A DNA stretch of 64,000 nucleotides, taken from NCBI GenBank assembly GCA_030686995.1, contig CM060708.1, positions 259,970,044 to 260,034,043 of the forward strand, given 5' to 3'. Made by a program: the position numbers and the translations under genes. Positions within the stretch are counted from its first letter, which is position 1. Each line of letters opens with the position of its first letter. Source of the DNA: Artemisia argyi (Eukaryota; Streptophyta; Magnoliopsida; Asterales; Asteraceae). The notes below the pieces were generated by a model. The model did not search any database and had not been told where the DNA came from. It was given only the letters and a program-made list of their open reading frames with translations. Shown one piece after another: positions 63,399 to 64,000 of the stretch.

Positions 63399-64000
63399 AT
63401 GTATTCAACAATTTAGGAATCCATTTAAAGTCTGGTTTATATTGTAACCAACGTTGCCAATTCCAACTAGTTATTGCTTTCTTTTTGGTGAATTCACTAG
63501 TAATTGGCTTGTTCCTAGATTTGTTCTCTGCACTTATGGGGGTAACTTCAACTTCATTAGAAACCGTAGACGGCGGCTTTCCTAATATAGACTTAGAGGC
63601 AGTAGTGGGCCTAGAAGGAATGCTTGTCCTACGTTTCTTATGACGATTAAGAAGAGAATTAGCTATACATTTTGTATGATCACCAGATGATACGCTTTTA
63701 CGACAAAACACACAAGATGCATTAATATTCAAAACATTCAAAGGTTCATCGTTCGTTACATGTAGATTTTGATTACAATTTGCCAGATTAGAATCTAAAT
63801 CTGATGCAACATGAGTTTTATTCAAATTCCTAAGTTGATCTTCTACTTCTTGAGCTTCTAGTTGTCCTCTTTTACGTTTCCAGAACCTATTCTTCTTGTC
63901 ACTTTTTCGCTTGGGTCTGCTAACGCTACTAGTGGAGACTAGTCCTGTGGAAGTGGAGTTATCAACATTAGTGTTTTGAATAAAATTTTCTTTAGCAGTT
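63286..64000 (-). CDS. Copia gag/linker frame, partial
   Basis: An open frame entering from the right edge and ending at 63286. It includes [16 protein letters not shown], a basic stretch ([20 protein letters not shown]) and FKWIPKLLN, as in the region between Gag and protease of Sirevirus-type Copia. It is in a different phase from pol and overlaps it by about 110 nt (63286-63398), so pol needs a frameshift or one indel has occurred. The Gag proper is outside the window. Confidence 0.65.
   Translation of the reverse strand, partial: TAKENFIQNTNVDNSTSTGLVSTSSVSRPKRKSDKKNRFWKRKRGQLEAQEVEDQLRNLNKTHVASDLDSNLANCNQNLHVTNDEPLNVLNINASCVFCRKSVSSGDHTKCIANSLLNRHKKRRTSIPSRPTTASKSILGKPPSTVSNEVEVTPISAENKSRNKPITSEFTKKKAITSWNWQRWLQYKPDFKWIPKLLNTCASNQQEPALSLGSTLTSVPSLSSSCDAGGTDCSLDC

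Larger units (their letters stand above)
51030..64000 (-). mobile_element. Sirevirus-like Copia element, runs off window
   Basis: Read on the minus strand: gag/pol from the right edge, pol end at 59889, spacer with intron-like structure, a third long frame (57942-53653), non-coding region, PPT and the 3' LTR (51360-51030). A large extra frame after pol and several polypurine-like motifs fit the Sirevirus (SIRE/Maximus) lineage, though a 331-bp LTR is short for it. It is inserted in the 3' LTR of the Gypsy element, with flank TATCA (51025-51029). The 5' LTR, PBS and most of gag are outside. Confidence 0.8.

Overview
This is nuclear DNA of a flowering plant. The evidence is spliceosomal introns, a UGT72-type glycosyltransferase, myosin XI exons and dense nested LTR retrotransposons. 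The element families look like those of asterids, and Asteraceae is my best guess, but that is inference. Only one intact host gene is visible: a single-exon UDP-glycosyltransferase at 15281-16717. Nearly everything else is transposable elements or debris.

Left part (1-20800). Positions 1-3058 are the 3' portion of a long Athila-type Ty3/Gypsy LTR. Positions 3342-6351 hold minus-strand gene fragments: two myosin XI tail exons with stop codons, and two exons of an unrecognised protein. A solo LTR (3520-4871, TSD TTGAG) and a PIF-type MITE (5903-6087) interrupt them. A PIF/Harbinger transposon follows (7550-9592) whose transposase gene has one intron and one nonsense codon. Then come small DNA elements, most with exact target-site duplications: hAT-type MITEs at 10205, 11004, 13928 and 14203, a foldback MITE at 11794, and Helitron-like elements at 12539 and 18126. 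The UGT gene sits among them.

Right part (20802-64000) is a nest of retrotransposons. A head-to-head composite of Tnt1/Tork-like Copia sequence (20802-41782) is split by a 15.5-kb Athila-like element (25597-41108, LTRs about 4 kb, TSD GGCAT, PBS for tRNA-Asp, very similar LTRs). A chromovirus-like Gypsy element with 4.1-kb LTRs begins at 41783. It keeps a damaged gag and the end of pol but has lost the rest of pol. Its 3' LTR carries a 194-bp hAT MITE and is interrupted at 51030 by a Sirevirus-like Copia on the minus strand that runs off the right edge.

The most unusual feature is in that last element. Between pol and the 3' LTR there is a third reading frame of about 1430 codons (57942-53653), broken by six in-frame stops but no frameshift. 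It is preceded by what looks like a 5' UTR exon and a 1.3-kb intron with good splice sites, and the intron contains a 20-copy array based on TTATGCGTAAG. Nonsense codons across the unrelated elements of the window mostly fit C-to-T change in Gln or Arg codons, as expected from loss of methylated cytosine.
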